Below, piece by piece: positions 36,292 through 45,649 of a stretch of 60,521 nucleotides of DNA. Location: NCBI RefSeq assembly GCF_010093445.1, contig NZ_PDWW01000027.1, positions 1 through 60,521 on the forward strand. Reading direction: 5' to 3'. Position numbers and translations under genes: made by a program. Each line of letters opens with the position of its first letter. Positions within the stretch are counted from its first letter, which is position 1. The notes under the pieces were generated by a model. That model had not been told where the DNA came from, made no database searches, and was given only the letters and a program-made list of their open reading frames with translations. Source of the DNA: Pseudoxanthomonas japonensis (GTDB lineage Bacteria > Pseudomonadota > Gammaproteobacteria > Xanthomonadales > Xanthomonadaceae).

Positions 36292-38370
36292 ATGGACGGA
36301 AGCACGAACCATCCACCGCTCAAGCCGCTTCTGCGCCTTGCCATTTCGCAAGGCAACGCGGAGTTGGTGCGAACGTACTTGGAAAACGGCGGCAGTGCGG
36401 AGGCTCGCGATCAGCGTGGGCGATCGCCATTGATGCTCGCTGCGACGAAGGGCAATCTGAAGCTGTGTCGCCTTCTCTTGGAATACGGAGCAGATCCAAA
36501 GAGCACGGACGATGATGGGATTGATGCGATAAGAATCGCGAGGGCTGCTGGCCAAATTGAAGTGGCCGAGTATTTGATGGAGTGCAGCGCCCCAGATTTT
36601 CCATCAGTGCCGTCCCCCGAAACAACGAGCGCGGACCCGCCGGACGGCGTGGAGTGGGCGTGGGAGGAAGAACAGGAAGTCAGCTCACCTGAAGACGACA
36701 CGGCCCTCCGGATTGCCATTTCCGAGGTCGAAATGGAATTGGCCGCGCATCGCATCTTCGATGCCTATGAAGACTGGTCGGATCTCGAAGTTGATCTGCC
36801 GGACGTCCAGGATCTCACGGCAAGACGCACTCTGTTCGACGGGGATGGAAGGAATCACCTAGCAGGTATTTTGGTGGATGGTCGCGATTACGGTTGCGTG
36901 AGGATTTCCCGCATACGCGAACTCGCACATGAAATGGAAGGATCGCGTGACGGGGAGCTTGCTGCACGACTCGAGCAAGTGGCCGGTGAACTTGGATTTG
37001 TCATCTCCGACGATGATTCGGAGTGGATGACGGAAGCTGAAGTTGAAGAGCTGTCGGAACCCGATGAAGAGCTCCTTACTGACGTGGAGGCATACCTGCT
37101 TGAGCTGGCCTCTCGTGGAAACGATCCCGCGTTCCATTTGAGCAAGACGTTGGGGCGGTCTGAATTGCTGGACCGGGAGGGGGAACAACGTATTGGAAGG
37201 CTGATCGAGCTGTCTGTCGGAGATGCGTGCCGCGCGATCGCGAATAGCGAATCAGCAACAGACGTTCTCTTGGCCATTCGGGAGGAGCTGCTCTCAGGTA
37301 GGTTGCAGGTGGGCACGGTCAGCCGGATCGGCGAGCAGGAGCAGGAAGAAGGGGATGGCAATGGCGCAGCGCCACAGGAGGCGACACCCATTGATCAGGA
37401 CGATGGCCCGGAAACTGGAGCGAATACCGGGGTAGCGAAATTCAATGGACTTCTCGACGAAGTGCAACAAATTAGTCAGCGAAGGAATCCCGCTTCCGAT
37501 CGTGGCCGCGCAGACAACCGTCTCGTCGGAGCGGTTCTGGATCTCAAGCTCACCATCGCCGGCATCCGATGGGTCCACTCGAGATTGGCGAGTCTAGGCA
37601 ACGAATGCCCGCCGTTGGCGGCTGCGATTGCAAAACTCGACGTACTCAGAACGGAAATGGTCGAAGCCAACCTGCGGCTCGTCGTTTCCATCGCAAAGAA
37701 GTACAGCTGGTCAGCCCTGTCCAGAATGGATCTCATCCAGGAAGGAAATCTTGGGCTCCTTCGTTCTGTCGAGAAATTCGATTGTTCCCGGGGAACAAAA
37801 TTCTCCACCTACGCGACGTGGTGGATTCGACAGGCAGTCACGCGAGCGGTTGCGGACAAGGCCAGAACCATTCGGGTTCCGGTGCACATGCTGGAAAAGG
37901 TAGCCAAGCTGGATGCCGTGGCGCGAAGCATGGGGCTTGATACCGCCTCTGAGTTGCCTTTGGACGTCCTTGCAAGGAAATCCGCCATGCCGATGGCGGA
38001 AGTTGGCAAGGCCCTGGGCGTAGTTCGAGAGCCAGAGAGCAGCGACGAATCAGAAGCGATCCGAGAGGCGGTCGAAGCGGTTCAAGACGAGATGGTGGGG
38101 CCGGAAGAATACGCGACCGCGCAGAACCTTATAGAGGTCATGCGGCTGTGTGTCTCGGCATTGCCTGAAAGGATGGCGGCTGTGATCAGCCATCGGTTCG
38201 GCCTGATCGATGGCCAACAAATGACGCTCGAAGAGGTGGGTCAGATGTTTGATTTGACGCGCGAAAGAATCAGGCAGATCGAAAACAAGGCGCTCGTGAA
38301 ACTTCGGAATCCCTCATACGCTCGCCAGCTGCGTACGTTCTGGGCCGACGATGACGATGAAGAGGCATGA
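36292..38370 (+). CDS. ankyrin-repeat / sigma-70 fusion protein
   Basis: 692 aa. Residues 5-110 are about three ankyrin repeats (PLLRLAISQGNAELVRTYLENGG, SPLMLAATKGNLKLCRLLLEYGAD, DAIRIARAAGQIEVAEYLME). An acidic, low-complexity middle (110-440) resembles the disordered inserts of RpoD. From 456 the match to housekeeping sigma-70 is very close: MVEANLRLVVSIAKKY and DLIQEGNLGLLRSVEKF (region 2.1-2.2), FSTYATWWIRQAVTRAV (2.3-2.4, Y507 on), RTIRVPVHMLEK (3.0), and TLEEVGQMFDLTRERIRQIENKALVKLR (4.2, residue 655 on). It should bind RNA polymerase core and read near-consensus -35/-10 elements. 77 bp after the methylase gene and overlapping the MORC gene by ATGA, so it is an integral operon member. 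Ankyrin fusion to a sigma factor is unusual. Confidence 0.9.
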   Translation: MDGSTNHPPLKPLLRLAISQGNAELVRTYLENGGSAEARDQRGRSPLMLAATKGNLKLCRLLLEYGADPKSTDDDGIDAIRIARAAGQIEVAEYLMECSAPDFPSVPSPETTSADPPDGVEWAWEEEQEVSSPEDDTALRIAISEVEMELAAHRIFDAYEDWSDLEVDLPDVQDLTARRTLFDGDGRNHLAGILVDGRDYGCVRISRIRELAHEMEGSRDGELAARLEQVAGELGFVISDDDSEWMTEAEVEELSEPDEELLTDVEAYLLELASRGNDPAFHLSKTLGRSELLDREGEQRIGRLIELSVGDACRAIANSESATDVLLAIREELLSGRLQVGTVSRIGEQEQEEGDGNGAAPQEATPIDQDDGPETGANTGVAKFNGLLDEVQQISQRRNPASDRGRADNRLVGAVLDLKLTIAGIRWVHSRLASLGNECPPLAAAIAKLDVLRTEMVEANLRLVVSIAKKYSWSALSRMDLIQEGNLGLLRSVEKFDCSRGTKFSTYATWWIRQAVTRAVADKARTIRVPVHMLEKVAKLDAVARSMGLDTASELPLDVLARKSAMPMAEVGKALGVVREPESSDESEAIREAVEAVQDEMVGPEEYATAQNLIEVMRLCVSALPERMAAVISHRFGLIDGQQMTLEEVGQMFDLTRERIRQIENKALVKLRNPSYARQLRTFWADDDDEEA

Positions 38371-39872
38371 GCATGCTCAAGACCAGGAGTGCTCCACCGC
38401 GAGCCGACGGCACGATCGAAGCATTGAGAGGACTCGGCTATACGACGGAGACGGCGCTCGCCGATCTGATCGATAACAGCATCACAGCGGGCGCCACAAA
38501 GGTTGAGATCACATTCCACTGGGCAGGAAGCGACAGTTGGGTGACGATTTGCGATGACGGCCGGGGAATGTCCGACCCCGAGTTGGATAGGGCCATGAGA
38601 TTGGCCGAAATGAATCCACTTCGAGCCCGGGATCCAGCGGATCTTGGCCGGTTCGGCATGGGCTTGAAGACGGCATCTTTCTCGCAATGCCGCCGGCTTA
38701 CGGTAGCGAGCCGCAAGAATGGTGAGGTGAGCTGCCTGCGTTGGGATCTGGACTTCTTGGCCAACGATGACGAAGGTGGTTGGTTTCTGCTGGAAGGGCC
38801 ACACGAGGGTTCAAGTGCAAAGCTTCATTCCCTGGAAGGGCTTGAAAATGGAACCGTGGTTCTATGGGAAGTTCTCGACAGAATCGTATCTGTAGGCTTC
38901 AGGGAGCGAGATTTCCTGGATCTCATAGACCGGGTAGAGCGTCACCTGGCCATGGTGTTCCATAGATTTCTTGATCGTAGCGGACCTTCAATCGATCTCC
39001 GTATCAACGGACAGAGAGTCAGCGCATGGGATCCGTTTCTGTCATGGCATTCGGCAACTTGGCGGTCACCGGAAGTCCCAATCGGCGCGTCCGACTGGCG
39101 CGTCTATGCTCAGGCGTTTGTGCTTCCCCACAAGGACAGGCTGAGCGAAAAGGAATATGAGAACGCCGGAGGCCCCGAGGGTTGGTCATCGCAGCAAGGG
39201 CTGTATATCTACCGAGGCCGGAGGTTGCTGGTTGCGGGTAGCTGGCTTGGCTTGGGCCGCGGCAGATCGTGGTCGAAAGACGAATCCCACCGGCTGGCAC
39301 GTATTCGCATTGATATCCCGAATAGCACCGATTCCGACTGGAAGATCGACATACGGAAGTCTACGGCGCACCCACCCGTACGGATCCGTGAACAGCTGAC
39401 AAGGCTGGCCGAAGACGTCCGCGATAGGGCGCGCAGGGTATTTCTTCACCGCGCCCAAGCGAATACGTCCTTGGTGCGGGGCGAGCAAGTGGCGCCGGTA
39501 TGGGTTTCGGAGAATCTGGCTTCCGGTCGCCGGTATCGAGTTGATCGTTCGCATCCAGTAGTTCGGTCCCTCCTGGAAGAGGGTGGGGATATAGCAAGAA
39601 GAGCGGAAGCGTTGCTCCGTGTGCTCGAGGAAACCATTCCGGTGCAGCGGATCTGGCTGGACACCGCCGAGACCGGTGAGCAGCCAAAAGGGGGCTTTAC
39701 CGCGGAACCGGATTCGTCGGTTCTGGAAGTGTTGAGCGTCCTGTATCGGAACCTTGTCCTCCGTAAAGGTATGGCGCCGGCGATGGCGCGTCGACAACTG
39801 TTGGTGACCGAGCCCTTTGACTTGCATCCCGACTTGGTAATGGGCCTGCCCGACAATGTCGCCGCCGACTGA
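38367..39872 (+). CDS. MORC-type GHKL ATPase
   Basis: 501 aa. Bergerat fold: N box TALADLIDNSITAG (N37), G1 box ICDDGRGMSD (about 62-70) and G2 box GRFGMGLKTASF (about 92-105). The usual catalytic Glu of the N box (E-L-I-D-N) is Asp here (D33). The middle is an S5-like second domain, and the C-terminus (DRARRVFLHRAQANTSLV) is charged. Known: prokaryotic MORC ATPases occur with Z1, DUF4420, AIPR and DNA methylases in restriction-like operons and are thought to clamp or remodel DNA. The start overlaps the sigma gene stop (ATGA), so it is translationally coupled; ATG 38373 is an alternative. Confidence 0.92.
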   Translation: MSMLKTRSAPPRADGTIEALRGLGYTTETALADLIDNSITAGATKVEITFHWAGSDSWVTICDDGRGMSDPELDRAMRLAEMNPLRARDPADLGRFGMGLKTASFSQCRRLTVASRKNGEVSCLRWDLDFLANDDEGGWFLLEGPHEGSSAKLHSLEGLENGTVVLWEVLDRIVSVGFRERDFLDLIDRVERHLAMVFHRFLDRSGPSIDLRINGQRVSAWDPFLSWHSATWRSPEVPIGASDWRVYAQAFVLPHKDRLSEKEYENAGGPEGWSSQQGLYIYRGRRLLVAGSWLGLGRGRSWSKDESHRLARIRIDIPNSTDSDWKIDIRKSTAHPPVRIREQLTRLAEDVRDRARRVFLHRAQANTSLVRGEQVAPVWVSENLASGRRYRVDRSHPVVRSLLEEGGDIARRAEALLRVLEETIPVQRIWLDTAETGEQPKGGFTAEPDSSVLEVLSVLYRNLVLRKGMAPAMARRQLLVTEPFDLHPDLVMGLPDNVAAD

Positions 39873-39893
39873 CTGCGTAACACAGGGAACACA

Positions 39894-42770
39894 ATGAACG
39901 ATTCGAATTCAAGCCGCGTAGTCAAGATTGTTCAAGAGCTACTCCTCGACGAAGAGGACAAGTCCGTCATCACTCCGGCATTGATCGCAGAAAAGATCGA
40001 TCTGGTTTTGCGGATGCACGCGAAATGGGCAGAAGCGCTTGATCGTGAAGCTGTGACAGACGAGTTGATACGCCGATTCAGCGTCTGGATAGGCGAAGAC
40101 ACCTCGCTTGTGGATTCGTCGGGTCATGAGCCTTGGCTTGATGCAGCGAGAAAGCAGGATTGGCGCTACTGGCAGCGCTATAGGGAGTTCCAAGAGAAGA
40201 AGTTGTCCTGGAAGGCAGTGGACGCTTTGGACAAGTCCACAGACAGAATCCTTAGCATGCTCGAAGACCCAATGCGTCCGGGCATGTGGGACCGTCGTGG
40301 GTTGGTCGTAGGTCATGTTCAGTCAGGCAAGACCGCAAACTACACCGGTCTTGTTTGCAAGGCGGCAGATGCCCAGTACAAGGTCATCATCGTGCTGGCC
40401 GGTCTGCACAACAATCTCCGGTCTCAGACACAGATCCGTCTCGAGGAGGGGTTTCTTGGATACGAGACCAATGGCGCCACGAATGTTCAGCGCCGCATAG
40501 GCGTAGGGCTCATTGACACGGACCAATCGATCAATCCTAACTGCGCAACGACGCGGGCCAACAATGGCGATTTTGGCGGCCGTGCTGCCACACAACTTGC
40601 GATCTCTCCAGAGCAAAGGCCTTGGCTATTTGTCGTCAAGAAAAACAAGTCTGTTCTCGTCCAGTTGTTGAAATGGATCCAGAACCATGTTGCCGACATG
40701 CCGATCGCTTCGGATGATTCATTCACCGCGGAAAAGGATCAATTGCCGCGAGTAAAGAAGCGGGTAACCAAGCTTCCGCTTCTCATCATCGACGACGAAG
40801 CGGACAACGCCTCCGTGGACACAGGTGAGACCGTCGTCGATGCAGACGGAAATCCTGACGACGAGCATCAGCCCACGACGATCAACCGCTTGATCCGTCG
40901 AATACTCCATTCGTTCTCGAGAGCGGCGTATGTCGGATACACGGCCACGCCGTTCGCGAACATCTTCATTCACGAGCGTGGTACGACCAAGTCGGAGGGG
41001 CCGGATCTCTTCCCCTCCGCTTTCATCCAGAATCTCGCCGCACCGTCTAACTATGTCGGTCCGGGGACAGTGTTCGGGCGTCCTGGGCCGAATGGTAGGG
41101 AAGGCCAGCTCCCTCTCATCAAGGAGGTGGCGGACTACATGTCCGAGGATGAAAAGTCGGGTTGGATGCCAGTGAAGCACAAGCCCGTTCATGTTCCAAT
41201 GTATTCGAGCTCCGATGCGCTTCCGCCAAGTTTGAAGACTGCGCTGAACTCCTTTCTGCTTGCATGCAGTGCAAGGGAACTGCGCGGCCAAGGAGGCGAG
41301 CACAGCTCAATGCTTATTCATGTGACCAGGTTCAACTCGGTCCAAGCAGCCGTCCATCAGCAAGTCGCTGAATACATGCAGGACGTGCGGCAGAGGATAA
41401 GTCGCCGGATTGGCCACGAGGCAATCATCGAGCAGCTTCGGGAGCTTTGGGAGACTGACTTCCTGCCCGCGACGCAGCAAATTCGCTTGGCAGGGGTCGG
41501 CAATGTTCCGGAAGAAGACCCGGAATGGACGGACATCGTCGGCGTTCTGCCAGATGTAATGCATGACATCGATGTTCGAATGATCAACGGCACCGCAAAG
41601 GACGTGCTGGACTACGAGGAAAGCAAAGCCAAAGGACTGAAGGTTATTGCCATCGGTGGAGACAAGCTCGCCCGCGGCCTGACGCTTGAAGGACTGTGCA
41701 CAAGCTACTTCCTTCGTGCGTCCAGGATGTACGACACACTGATGCAAATGGGTCGGTGGTTCGGCTATCGGCCGGGCTATCTTGACCTTAGCCGTCTCTA
41801 CACTTCTTCAGATCTTGTCCGCTGGTTCCGACATGTTTCGGATGCGGCCACGGAACTGCGTGAGGAATTTGACCTGATGGCGAATTCCGGTGCGACGCCG
41901 AGGGAATATGGACTAAAGGTCCAGTCGCACCCCGAGCTTCTGGTTACTTCGCAGATAAAGATGCGGAGTGCCCGCACCTTGCAGCTATCGTTCAGTGGTC
42001 AACTGATGCAAACGGTATCTCTGCCACGCCGGAAGTCCGAAATCCAGAAGAATTTCGATGCGGCCTCAAGGCTTTTCGGAGCACTTGGTCCATCGGCGGG
42101 AGAGGCTTTCGAGCGCAGATTCGGTGCAACCAGCCATCAGTGGAATGGCCATCTATGGAAGGATGTGCCGCATTCTCACATTGTCGATTTCCTGCAGGGA
42201 TATAGGACCAATGAAGCCGCTCATCGTGTCAACAGTGCCGCTCTGTCGGACTTCATCCGGATGATGGCCGGCTCCGGCGAGCTGACAAAATGGACGGTTG
42301 CTCTATTGGGAGTTCGCACTGGAAGGCCGTCTGAGCTTGCGCCTGGGGTGTCGGTGAACATGGCCAAGCGAACAGGCGATTCCCAATTCGATGATCGATA
42401 CGCGATCGGAGTGCTGTTGGACCCCAAGGACGAATCGATTGGCCTGGACGAAGCCCAGTGGAATGCGGCGCTTGAGTTGACAGCGGAGGCATGGACGAAA
42501 AGCGGGAAAGCCGGACAGCCGGAGATCCCCAGTGGGCCTGCTATCAGGAGGGTCAGGGGCCTTGGGGCACCTGGAGCACTACCACGGCCCGACGAAGGGC
42601 TTCTGGTCGTCTATGTGCTGGACCCGGGAGGTGCCGGGCTCGACTTCGAAGTCGGGACGTCTGGCATTGTGGCTTTTGGCATCAGTTTCCCAGGAAGCAA
42701 ATCGAACGTGAAGGTCGACTACAAGATCAACAATGTCGCCTGGGAGCTTGAGTATGGCGCTTCAGAATGA
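39894..42770 (+). CDS. Z1-domain P-loop ATPase
   Basis: 958 aa. Walker A GHVQSGKTANYTGL (G140-T147) and Walker B LLIIDDEADNAS (D300-E302), with an SF2-like YTATPFANIF motif and a later GGDKLARGLTLEGL plus MQMGRWFGYR helicase-type motif VI. The Z1 signature block (LIHVTRFNSVQ, VLPDVMHDIDVRMINGTAKD) lies between. Probably the DNA translocase of the system, driven by ATP. 21 bp after the MORC gene; the last 17 bp overlap the DUF4420 gene. Confidence 0.93.
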   Translation: MNDSNSSRVVKIVQELLLDEEDKSVITPALIAEKIDLVLRMHAKWAEALDREAVTDELIRRFSVWIGEDTSLVDSSGHEPWLDAARKQDWRYWQRYREFQEKKLSWKAVDALDKSTDRILSMLEDPMRPGMWDRRGLVVGHVQSGKTANYTGLVCKAADAQYKVIIVLAGLHNNLRSQTQIRLEEGFLGYETNGATNVQRRIGVGLIDTDQSINPNCATTRANNGDFGGRAATQLAISPEQRPWLFVVKKNKSVLVQLLKWIQNHVADMPIASDDSFTAEKDQLPRVKKRVTKLPLLIIDDEADNASVDTGETVVDADGNPDDEHQPTTINRLIRRILHSFSRAAYVGYTATPFANIFIHERGTTKSEGPDLFPSAFIQNLAAPSNYVGPGTVFGRPGPNGREGQLPLIKEVADYMSEDEKSGWMPVKHKPVHVPMYSSSDALPPSLKTALNSFLLACSARELRGQGGEHSSMLIHVTRFNSVQAAVHQQVAEYMQDVRQRISRRIGHEAIIEQLRELWETDFLPATQQIRLAGVGNVPEEDPEWTDIVGVLPDVMHDIDVRMINGTAKDVLDYEESKAKGLKVIAIGGDKLARGLTLEGLCTSYFLRASRMYDTLMQMGRWFGYRPGYLDLSRLYTSSDLVRWFRHVSDAATELREEFDLMANSGATPREYGLKVQSHPELLVTSQIKMRSARTLQLSFSGQLMQTVSLPRRKSEIQKNFDAASRLFGALGPSAGEAFERRFGATSHQWNGHLWKDVPHSHIVDFLQGYRTNEAAHRVNSAALSDFIRMMAGSGELTKWTVALLGVRTGRPSELAPGVSVNMAKRTGDSQFDDRYAIGVLLDPKDESIGLDEAQWNAALELTAEAWTKSGKAGQPEIPSGPAIRRVRGLGAPGALPRPDEGLLVVYVLDPGGAGLDFEVGTSGIVAFGISFPGSKSNVKVDYKINNVAWELEYGASE

Positions 42771-43782
42771 GCAGGATCAGCTGACCGCAGCGTGGCGTGC
42801 TCTCGGAGCTGAAAGCGGCCAAGGCTGGAGAGTTATCGAGCTTGTTCGGAAATTAAACTGTACCGTCCACGCAGGGCGGCGGGCGCCGGGCAATGAGGAA
42901 TCGCTACTGATTGGCATCGAAGGCTCTCCGGTCGGACGGGATGTCCAGCTGCCAAGGGGGCAGGGATTCAGCCTTACCCGGACCGAAACCATTGATGCGG
43001 CTACTGGGCGGACATGGTTCGCACTCGCTCGCAATATTGGTGGGCAACTGGGGCTTTTTACACTGATGGCCGCAGATCTGGTGGCGCTACTTGCTCAAGC
43101 GGGTGACGAGGACCCAAGCCGCATCTACTCCGCCTTGATGGCCCGCATTCGTGCATGGCAGGAGTTCATGAAGCGGGACCGCACCGGCGTGCTATCAGCG
43201 GAAGAGGAAGTTGGCCTGTTCGGGGAATTACTTGTGTTTAAGGACATCTTGAAGAGCGGCATGAACGCATCGGATGTCATTGATTCTTGGGAAGGTCCAG
43301 CGGATGGTTTGCACGACTTCCTGATCGGGACCGGGGCAGTCGAAGTCAAGTCGACGGTTTCCCCAGTGGGATTTGTCGCGGAAATTGCAAACCTCGATCA
43401 ACTGGATGACAGCTTACGACGCCCCCTGTATGTGGGTGCAGTTCGCCTCTCGCAGACAAGCAGCGGACAGACATTGCCGGAGCTTTGTGACGAACTGGCG
43501 CAGGTTGTCCAGGAAGCTGCGGGAGCGACGACGGCATTGGGGAGCAAACTCTTATCGGCGGGCTACATCGAGGCCATGCGGGAGAGGTACACGCGTAGAT
43601 TCGTCCAAGTCCATCTTGGCTATAGATTGATTCGCGATGATTCGCCTCGTTTGACTAGATCCAATGTTCCTGCGGCTGTGCAACGCGTCAAATACGCGAT
43701 GGATCTTGACGCCATACCTGAAGTGGCGACGAGATGCGAAGAAATCATTGAAAGTCTTGGGGTGAATGTCGCGTGGAACTGA
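42754..43782 (+). CDS. DUF4420 PD-(D/E)XK-motif protein
   Basis: 342 aa, ATG 42754 inside the Z1 gene. Nuclease core: GLFGELLVFKDIL (E158), WEGPADGLHDFLIG (D188) and AVEVKSTV (E197-K199), the complete E...D...ExK set of this family. It probably supplies the DNA cleavage activity of the MORC/Z1 system. The end overlaps the AIPR gene by 10 bp. Confidence 0.9.
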   Translation: MALQNEQDQLTAAWRALGAESGQGWRVIELVRKLNCTVHAGRRAPGNEESLLIGIEGSPVGRDVQLPRGQGFSLTRTETIDAATGRTWFALARNIGGQLGLFTLMAADLVALLAQAGDEDPSRIYSALMARIRAWQEFMKRDRTGVLSAEEEVGLFGELLVFKDILKSGMNASDVIDSWEGPADGLHDFLIGTGAVEVKSTVSPVGFVAEIANLDQLDDSLRRPLYVGAVRLSQTSSGQTLPELCDELAQVVQEAAGATTALGSKLLSAGYIEAMRERYTRRFVQVHLGYRLIRDDSPRLTRSNVPAAVQRVKYAMDLDAIPEVATRCEEIIESLGVNVAWN

Positions 43783-45575
43783 TCGAATTCCTTGTCCAAA
43801 CCCGCGCCGAAGTGAGCGATGAAATTGCGGAGCGGATGACCGTATCCGGTACTCCGTATCCGTATCCCGAGCTCGTATTCTCCGAAATCGTCATGCGCCA
43901 TATGGAAGATGTGGGGATGACGTACGAGCCGCAGGTCTGCTACTACGACACCAAGGTTGGTAATGCCAACATCAAGCTGAGCGGCTACTCGGTTTCTGAG
44001 GATGACGACAGACTCGATCTGTTTGTCAGCATCTACATGAACGCGGAGACGCTGCAATCGGTGCCGGATTCGACAACCCAGAAGGCGGCCGAGCAGTGCC
44101 TGCGGTTCTTGTCGCTATCGGCGCAAGGGAAACTTGCGTCAACCATGGACCCTTCGAATGACGCCCATGAGCTGGCCGTGCACATTGAAAAGGGTTATGC
44201 GGGCTTGGACGAAATCAGGATCTATGTCCTGACCGATGGCCAAGTCAAAGCCAAGAACTTCAAGTCTCGGGAGATCAACGGTAAGACCGTCAGGCTGGAA
44301 GTAATGGACATCGAGCGGCTTCATCGCCACTGGTCGGAAGGCAAACCGCGGGACGAGCTTGTTGTGAACTTCGACGATGTCGCTGGCGGACCATTGCCCT
44401 GTGTCTATATTGAGGGAAATCCGAGTACCTACGACTATGCGATGACCGTCTTTCCGGGCGATGTCCTCAGATTCCTCTATGAAAAGTACGGCGCCCGCCT
44501 TCTTGAGGCCAACGTCCGGTCGTTTCTAAGTGCCACGGGAAAGGTCAACAAGGGGATCCAGGCGACACTTCGTTCGGACCCAGAGAAGTTCGTTGCCTAT
44601 AACAACGGTATCGTCATCGTCGCAGATGAGGCCAGACTGGGGCAGACCAAACAGGGTGGCCCAGGAATCGCATGGCTCAAGGGTATGCAGATCGTCAACG
44701 GCGGTCAGACTACCGCTTCGATCTATTTCACCAAGAAGAAGTATTCCGAGATCGACCTTGGGAAGGTCCGTGTGCCTGCCAAGGTGGTTGTCTTGAAGAC
44801 TGACGACCCTGCGGCTGAAGAAGCGATGATCTCGGACATCTCACGATATGCCAACAGCCAGAACACAGTGAAGCAATCTGACTTGTCGGCAAATTCTCCC
44901 TTCCATGTGGAGCTGGAGAAACTGTCCAACAGGATCTATTGCCCGGATGGTGTTGGCCGCTGGTTCTACGAGCGAGCTGCGGGCAGCTACACGACCATGC
45001 TGGCGCGGGAGGGATCGACGCCGGCCAAGTACCGCAACCTGAAGACGGTCGTGGTGCCGCCTGCTCGCCGCCTGACTAAGACTGACCTTGCCAAATTCTT
45101 AAATGCCTGGGATGGTCGGCCGGACCTCGCGAGCTTGGGCGGACAGAAGAACTTCGCGCGCTTCATGGATGAGATTCGGGACAAGGAGGAGCAGGGTGTA
45201 TCCGCGATTCCAGACGTCCAAGGCTACAAGCGCATGATTGCCAAGGTCATCTTGTTCAAGCGCGTTCATTCGCTTTTGCGCCCCATGTTTCCCGCGTTTC
45301 AGGGCAACGTTGCGATCTACATTGTCTCGATGATTTCCCGCGTGTACGCGAGCAAGGTCGATCTCGACAAGATTTGGGAGCAGCAGGACGTTTCAGATGC
45401 CTTCAAGAGTCAGATCCGGATATGGGCGGTAGAGGTGAATCAGGCACTCCATGCGTCTGCCAACGGCCGGATGATTTCAGAGTGGGCAAAGAAGGAGGAG
45501 TGTTGGGTATCGGTCCAGAAAGTTGCCTTGTCCTCGCCAGGCGCTCTCATACCAGAGATATCGCCAGTAAAGTGA
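43773..45575 (+). CDS. AIPR-family protein
   Basis: 600 aa, GTG start overlapping the DUF4420 stop. AIPR (abortive infection phage resistance) signatures: FVAYNNGIVIVADE (Y276-G279) and GMQIVNGGQTTASIYFTKKK, followed by ISRYANSQNTVKQSDLSANSPFH. Known: AIPR proteins occur in phage-resistance loci, including the MORC/Z1 set, and the family is named for abortive infection. Biochemical activity not certain. Last gene of the operon; the 74-bp gap to the next, convergent gene shows no clear U-tract hairpin. Confidence 0.92.
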   Translation: MELIEFLVQTRAEVSDEIAERMTVSGTPYPYPELVFSEIVMRHMEDVGMTYEPQVCYYDTKVGNANIKLSGYSVSEDDDRLDLFVSIYMNAETLQSVPDSTTQKAAEQCLRFLSLSAQGKLASTMDPSNDAHELAVHIEKGYAGLDEIRIYVLTDGQVKAKNFKSREINGKTVRLEVMDIERLHRHWSEGKPRDELVVNFDDVAGGPLPCVYIEGNPSTYDYAMTVFPGDVLRFLYEKYGARLLEANVRSFLSATGKVNKGIQATLRSDPEKFVAYNNGIVIVADEARLGQTKQGGPGIAWLKGMQIVNGGQTTASIYFTKKKYSEIDLGKVRVPAKVVVLKTDDPAAEEAMISDISRYANSQNTVKQSDLSANSPFHVELEKLSNRIYCPDGVGRWFYERAAGSYTTMLAREGSTPAKYRNLKTVVVPPARRLTKTDLAKFLNAWDGRPDLASLGGQKNFARFMDEIRDKEEQGVSAIPDVQGYKRMIAKVILFKRVHSLLRPMFPAFQGNVAIYIVSMISRVYASKVDLDKIWEQQDVSDAFKSQIRIWAVEVNQALHASANGRMISEWAKKEECWVSVQKVALSSPGALIPEISPVK

Positions 45576-45649
45576 CCCTTGGTTTTCTTCGGTCATCTTG
45601 TACGTTGCCTTCGTGCCGAGCGGCTCTTTGGTCTTCCCGGGTCAGATCC

